In this document: positions 59,622-64,000 of the stretch, one piece after another
How positions within the stretch are numbered: the first letter of the stretch is position 1
Layout: every line of letters begins with the position of its first letter
Assembly (NCBI GenBank): GCA_027422505.1
Contig: JAPQWV010000006.1
Location: forward strand, 10,406,501-10,470,500
DNA: 64,000 nucleotides
Reading direction: 5' to 3'
Source: Craterostigma plantagineum
Lineage: Eukaryota > Streptophyta > Magnoliopsida > Lamiales > Linderniaceae
Program-made: the position numbers and the translations under genes
The notes under the pieces: generated by a model
What the model saw: only the letters and a program-made list of their open reading frames with translations
What the model was told of the DNA's origin: nothing
The model's database searches: none

Positions 59622-59690
59622 AGCAGTGGCGGACCAAGAATCTCAATTCGGGGGGGAGGGGTCGGTGACTTTTTGTACCTTAAAACATAA
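59622..59690 (+). mobile_element. terminal fragment of a hAT (Tip100-like) element
   Basis: CAGTGGCGGACCAAGAATC...GGGGGGGAGGGG is the kind of terminus seen in Tip100-type hAT elements of plants. The matching right end was not found. Confidence 0.4.
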
Positions 59691-60093
59691 AACATAAATT
59701 CGTATACCTTCTTTTTTTAATTTCTAAATATGTTATTGACAATTGAAAATGCGAAGTGAGATGTAAAAAAGCAGCCTTTGAAAACCTCTGACCTCTCTCT
59801 ATTAAACGAGAAAAAATCAAAGCAGCCGTAGTCCTCTCCTTTCTCCATTAATAGAGGTTAGAGAAGGTGCTTTTTTTTTTCTTTTTCTTTCTTACCTTTT
59901 GCATGCTCACGCCATGCTTCTTTTTTTTTGGGGTTGGTTTGTTCGAGTCCCCGAGATTAGACGTGTTCAAATGGTTACGGTTATGATTCACGATTATGAA
60001 CCGCCAGTTTACGGTTAGTCAAAATCTCATTAGCCGTAACCTTAACAGCCGGTTGACGATACTTAAATAAACTAAGAAAACTAATTTTATTAA

Positions 60094-60400
60094 TCTATAC
60101 TATATAAAAGTTCGATAAGGACTTCAGACTTAGGCTTATATGTGGAATTTATTACGAAAAATGCCACCCCCTATAGTCGACTGCTAAGTGACACGGCAGC
60201 TGTTAATGAGTGCCTTTTTGTCATTAAAAAAGTAGTAAAAATAATGTCCATTTCAGCCTTATGTGTGAGTTGTATTACATCAGTGGCATCATAAATGCGA
60301 TTTGTATTCATTTCAATTTGATCCATAGACGATTTTTATTATGCATTTTTATTCATTTTAATTTAATCTGTGGTCTTTGGAATATGTCGGAATACCAAGA
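60094..60400 (+). mobile_element. possible Helitron 5' terminus
   Basis: TCTATACTATATAAAAG follows an A, matching the conserved TC-start of plant Helitrons (TCTATACTATATTAAAAG type) inserted between A and T. No 3' CTRR end with hairpin and no Rep/helicase sequence was found, so extent and identity are uncertain. Confidence 0.4.
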
Positions 60401-60417
60401 GGCAACGCGGATGAAAA

Positions 60418-60730
60418 TGTTATTTATATGCTCTGCATGACGGTTTGGTGTTGCTGAGGTTGTTTTGCATTTCATGTTTGTTTATCGTTCCTCTGTATTA
60501 CGTCTTTGTTTATTGTTGCAGGTTTCAAGGGTTCATTCGAAGGTGTGGCAGGTACGATTTTTATCATTCCTTTTGTATTCATTTTAATTTGATTTATGGA
60601 GGATGTTTATTTGTTTTAATTTGATCTGTGGAGGTTATTTATGCCTTTTTATTTATATGCTACGTCTGACGGTTTGGTGTTGTTGAGGTTGTTTTGCATT
60701 CCAGTTTGTTTATCGTTCCTCTGTATGTTT
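60418..60730. repeat. duplicated segment of about 84 bp
   Basis: About 60418-60502 and 60648-60730 share TTATTTATATGCT..GACGGTTTGGTGTTG(C/T)TGAGGTTGTTTTGCATT and GTTTGTTTATCGTTCCTCTGTAT. Offset about 230 bases. Confidence 0.75.
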
Positions 60731-61025
60731 GTAGTTGTTTATTGTCGCAGGTTTGAAGCAATTTTGCAGTCGTGCAGCTTCCTGCGGGTTTGAACAGTGT
60801 CTACTGGAGTTGTAATAGAATTTGTTACAGTCGTATAGTTATCTCTCCCCTGCTCATGGCGGTATGTTCATTTTTTCGTTTTGTAGTTGTTTATTGTCGC
60901 AGGTTTCAAGCTATTTTGCAGTAGTTCAGCTTCCTGCGGGTTTGAACAGTGTCTGCTAGAGTTGTAATAGAATTTGTTACAGTCGTGCAGTTATCTCTCT
61001 CCTGCTCATGGCGGTATGTTCATGT
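60731..61025. repeat. two tandem units, period 162 bp
   Basis: Units start at 60731 and 60893 with GTAGTTGTTTATTGTCGCAG and contain CAGCTTCCTGCGGGTTTGAACAG and CTGCTCATGGCGGTATGTTCAT. The TTTATTGTNGCAG|GTTT edge resembles a splice acceptor and also occurs near 60520. Confidence 0.8.
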
Positions 61026-61686
61026 TTTAGTTATCATCATTGTTGTTTTGGAATGATACAGCCGGGCAGTTATTTTAGAGGTACGCATTTATCTTTCAGA
61101 TCTTAAGGTTTGTTTGTTAGCATTCTGTTTTGTTTATATTTGTCTATCATGGCAGGTGACAATTACGCGTTGATCTCTTCGATTTCAAGTTTGTTTGTAT
61201 TTGTTTATCGTTTTGTTTATCGTTGCACTAATTTTGGTTTTTTAACAGCTTCCTAGATTCCTGCTGGTGCAAAGAGTGTCTTATTTGAGATGTAAGATAA
61301 TTGGAATGATTTCGTCTTCTATCGATACGACTGAATAATGATTGTTCTTCGAGGGTCCAGTGTTGTTTATATGATCTAGCTTAGAGTTTGGGTTTGGATC
61401 ATTGGAGGGTTTCATCTTCTAACGTAAAGGGTCGTTTGATACATGGGACGGGTTGTTTAACGATACATGTACTTTTTAGTGTTGTATAATGTATCTCTTC
61501 GATTTATTGTTCGATTTGTTTAAAAAATACGTGGACGATTATTTTGTCATTAATGATACATAAAAGGTCGTTTAATACGTGGCACGGATTGATTAATGAC
61601 ACATGTGTTTATTTAACAACAATGCTATAATCGTTTCGTATTGATTGAGTAAAGTTACTATAATTGCACTAAATGACCGTTTAAAG

Positions 61687-62229
61687 GATTTCGTTCAATT
61701 TCGTATTATCATTATATTGATTTAGTAAAGTTACTGTAATTGCATTCCACGTATTAATGAATGAGCCACTGCATTTCATTATGCCATGTAAATTTCACTG
61801 TTGAAAGTTTTTTGCACGACTGAATTCAAGCGATAATAGTTTGACGAAGAAGGTTCAAGGCGATCCTGTAATAATCATACTGAGCAACTTTAATGATCCA
61901 CAAAACGGGTACCTAATTACATATGTACCCGTAATGTATTAATATTACGGCCAGGATTTCGTTCAATTTCATATTATCATTATATTGATTTAGTAAAGTT
62001 GCTTTAATTACATTCAACGTATTAATGAATGAGCGACTGCATTTCATTAAGCCATGTAAATTTCACTATTGAAAGTTTTTTGCACGATGAATTCAAGCGA
62101 TAATAGTTTGACGTAGAAGGTTCGAGGTGATCCTGTATTAATCATACTGAGCAACTTTATATTGGTATACTGATATACAAAACGGGTACCTAATTACATA
62201 TGTACCCGTAGTGTATTAATATTACGGCC
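61687..62229. repeat. two tandem units, period 267 bp
   Basis: Units start GGATTTCGTTCAATTTC at 61687 and 61954 and end with GGGTACC...GGTATTAATATTACGGCC-type palindromic sequence. The second unit has a small insertion (about 62160) relative to the first. A perfect 20-base palindrome AATATTACGGCCGTAATATT lies at 62218-62237. Confidence 0.85.
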
Positions 62230-62639
62230 GTAATATTTTTCATATGAATGCACGACTGCTGTATAATGTTATAATGCACTATTACGACGTGCTTACATGG
62301 CTCAGATCCCTTTGAAATTATGCAGTGTATACTCATATTTTATGTTTAAGAATTCCATGATACATAGAAATTATTGAAGGCACATAGGAAATTTGTAAAA
62401 GGCGTATAAGTCTTTTATAAGTACTTCTAGCAAAGAAATCAGAATAAATGTTCCAACACACACTCTTTACACCCGCAAGAAACTGGACGACTGTACGAAA
62501 ATTACTCCACAACTGTTAATAAAACATAATGCAATATTTTTATATTAGTACATGTATTAAATTTATATTTGACAATATTTACAATACACGACTGAAATAT
62601 TATTATGCCGCATATCAACTAAAAATGATTTCTAAGGAA

Positions 62640-64000
62640 CCATTTTGGCTTTTCATTCTCATCATTATGTGGATTTAATAAAGTCTCTATAATTGCATGA
62701 AACGTATTAAGATAACATAGCTATAGCCAATGTTTGGAATCGGATAAGAATACACTGATGCTGAAGTTACTGCTTTATTTATGACAACAAATCGTTTGGT
62801 ATTCGTATATATTAATGTACTGAAGTTGCTACATTGCATTAACCGCATTAACATAACATGGCGACAGACAAGGCTTGGAAATCGATGAGAATACAATACT
62901 GTTGAAAATCTTGTTGTAGTTCAAGGGTTTTGGTTTTACTTATGAAAATAAATCGTTTCATATTATCATAATATTGTATTACTAAAGTTACTATAATTGC
63001 ATTAAAAGTATTAATGAATGAGCGACTGCAATTCGCCGTTGAAAATTACACTATTGACAAGTACTTGCCCGGCTGAAAAATAGTTGACTGAATGAGATTG
63101 TTTATGGAATCGTATTAATAAGTGACCGGCTACAACACAATACGGCTTCGAAATTGACAAATATTTGCGTGGCTGAAAACAGGCGAGTAAATGAAATCTT
63201 TGACGTAATCCAAACGTTGGTGAGTTTCTTAATTAGGGTCTTATACATACTCGATATTTCTGAATATCATCGTTGATGATACGAACGTTAATGGAATGAA
63301 AATGGTATTAATGACAACAAATCCATTCGTATTCCTATTATATTGACTTACTGAAGTTACTATAATTGTATTAACCATATTAACATAACTTGGAGATAGA
63401 CAAGGCTTGAAAATCGATGAGAATACAATGCTGATGAATCTTATTGTAGTTCAAAGTTTGGTTTCTAATGCTGAAGAGAAAATGTTTCGCATTATTATTA
63501 TATTGATTTACTAAAGTTACTATAATTGTATTAAACTTATTAAGATAGGATAGCTATAGCCAAGGTTTCGAATCGGATAAGAATATACTGCCGCTGAATT
63601 TCTCAGGTTTGTCTGTATATTATCTTATTGTGGTTCAAAGGTTTGGATTTTAATTATGACAACAAATCGTTTCGTATTCTTATTAAATTGATTTACTAAA
63701 GTTACTATAATTGCATTAACCATATTTACATAATATGGCGATGGACATGGCTTGGAGATAGATGACAATACAATACTGTTGAAAATCTTATTGTAGTTGA
63801 AAGGTTTTGATTTTAATTCTGAACATAAATGATTTTGCATTATCATTAGATTACTATAATTTCATTACGCCTATTAAGATAACATAGCTATAGCTAAGGT
63901 TGAGACCCGGATTAGAATACACTACTGCTGAAGTTGATATGGTTATCTTTAATAATTGATGACATGTCAATCGATTGTAATACACTACGACATTTAAATT
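62640..64000. repeat. degenerate array of two alternating unit types, running off the right edge
   Basis: AAAGTTACTATAATTGCATTAA recurs near 62680, 62985, 63355, 63515, 63700 and 63850. It is followed alternately by a CATAGCTATAGCCAAGGTT..CGGATAAGAATACACTG unit or a CATGGCGATAGACAAGGCTTGG..GATGAGAATACAATACTG unit. Spacing is 140-190 bases within pairs. The motif also occurs in the 267 bp units at 61687, so the arrays are related. No coding. Confidence 0.7.

Overview
The window is nuclear DNA of a flowering plant, almost certainly a core eudicot. It contains one intron-bearing group IId WRKY gene with plant-type introns, LTR retrotransposons of plant lineages (Tekay-like Ty3/gypsy, Angela-like and SIRE/Maximus-like Ty1/copia), and small plant DNA transposons (hAT, Mutator-like, PIF/Harbinger, a Helitron-like end). 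The protein style suggests an asterid, perhaps Lamiales, but that is only an impression. Gene density is very low: one complete cellular gene in 64 kb.

Layout. 1-8241: the 3' part of a Ty3/gypsy chromovirus (gag-pol plus a 3.8 kb 3' LTR), running off the left edge. It sits inside the RNase H region of a degenerate Ty1/copia element whose remainder and 3' LTR occupy 8242-11924. That host also carries two small hAT-type insertions (8719-9119, about 9482-10096). 12476-39157: a nest of three related SIRE-like copia elements with 345-352 bp LTRs. Copy 1 (minus strand, 12476-21698) was broken by copy 2 (plus strand, 21699-about 32918). Copy 3 (minus, 33712-39157) shares its left LTR with a leader remnant of another minus-strand copy. 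Copies 1 and 2 have a non-coding spacer of about 3.4-3.6 kb between pol and an env-like second ORF, and an AG acceptor-like site abuts the ATG of that ORF in both. 39158-43524: degraded remnants, including copia-type LTR pieces. 43525-48831: a small hAT-type element split by two Mutator-like insertions (43748-48132 and 48177-48601) that have 9-10 bp target duplications. The larger one is filled with GTACC-centred repeats and keeps a possible transposase N-terminal exon. 49247-49809: a hAT-type element with a perfect 8 bp target duplication. 50012-50985: a long inverted repeat built from GTGGTAC motifs. 51048-54100: AT-rich sequence with related motifs.

54268-55569 (minus) is a three-exon gene for a 370-residue WRKY transcription factor of the WRKY7/11/15/17 group, with two W-boxes upstream. 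Beyond it are a PIF/Harbinger element caught in a 358 bp tandem duplication (56428-57142), a foldback repeat (57864-58170), a Helitron-like 5' terminus (60094), and several families of tandem repeats that continue to the right edge.

Most coding sequence here belongs to mobile elements and is broken by stops or frameshifts. The gypsy element looks youngest, with only one stop seen in its gag-pol frame. No rRNA, complete tRNA gene or CRISPR array was seen. All family assignments rest on motifs read by eye; no database search was run.
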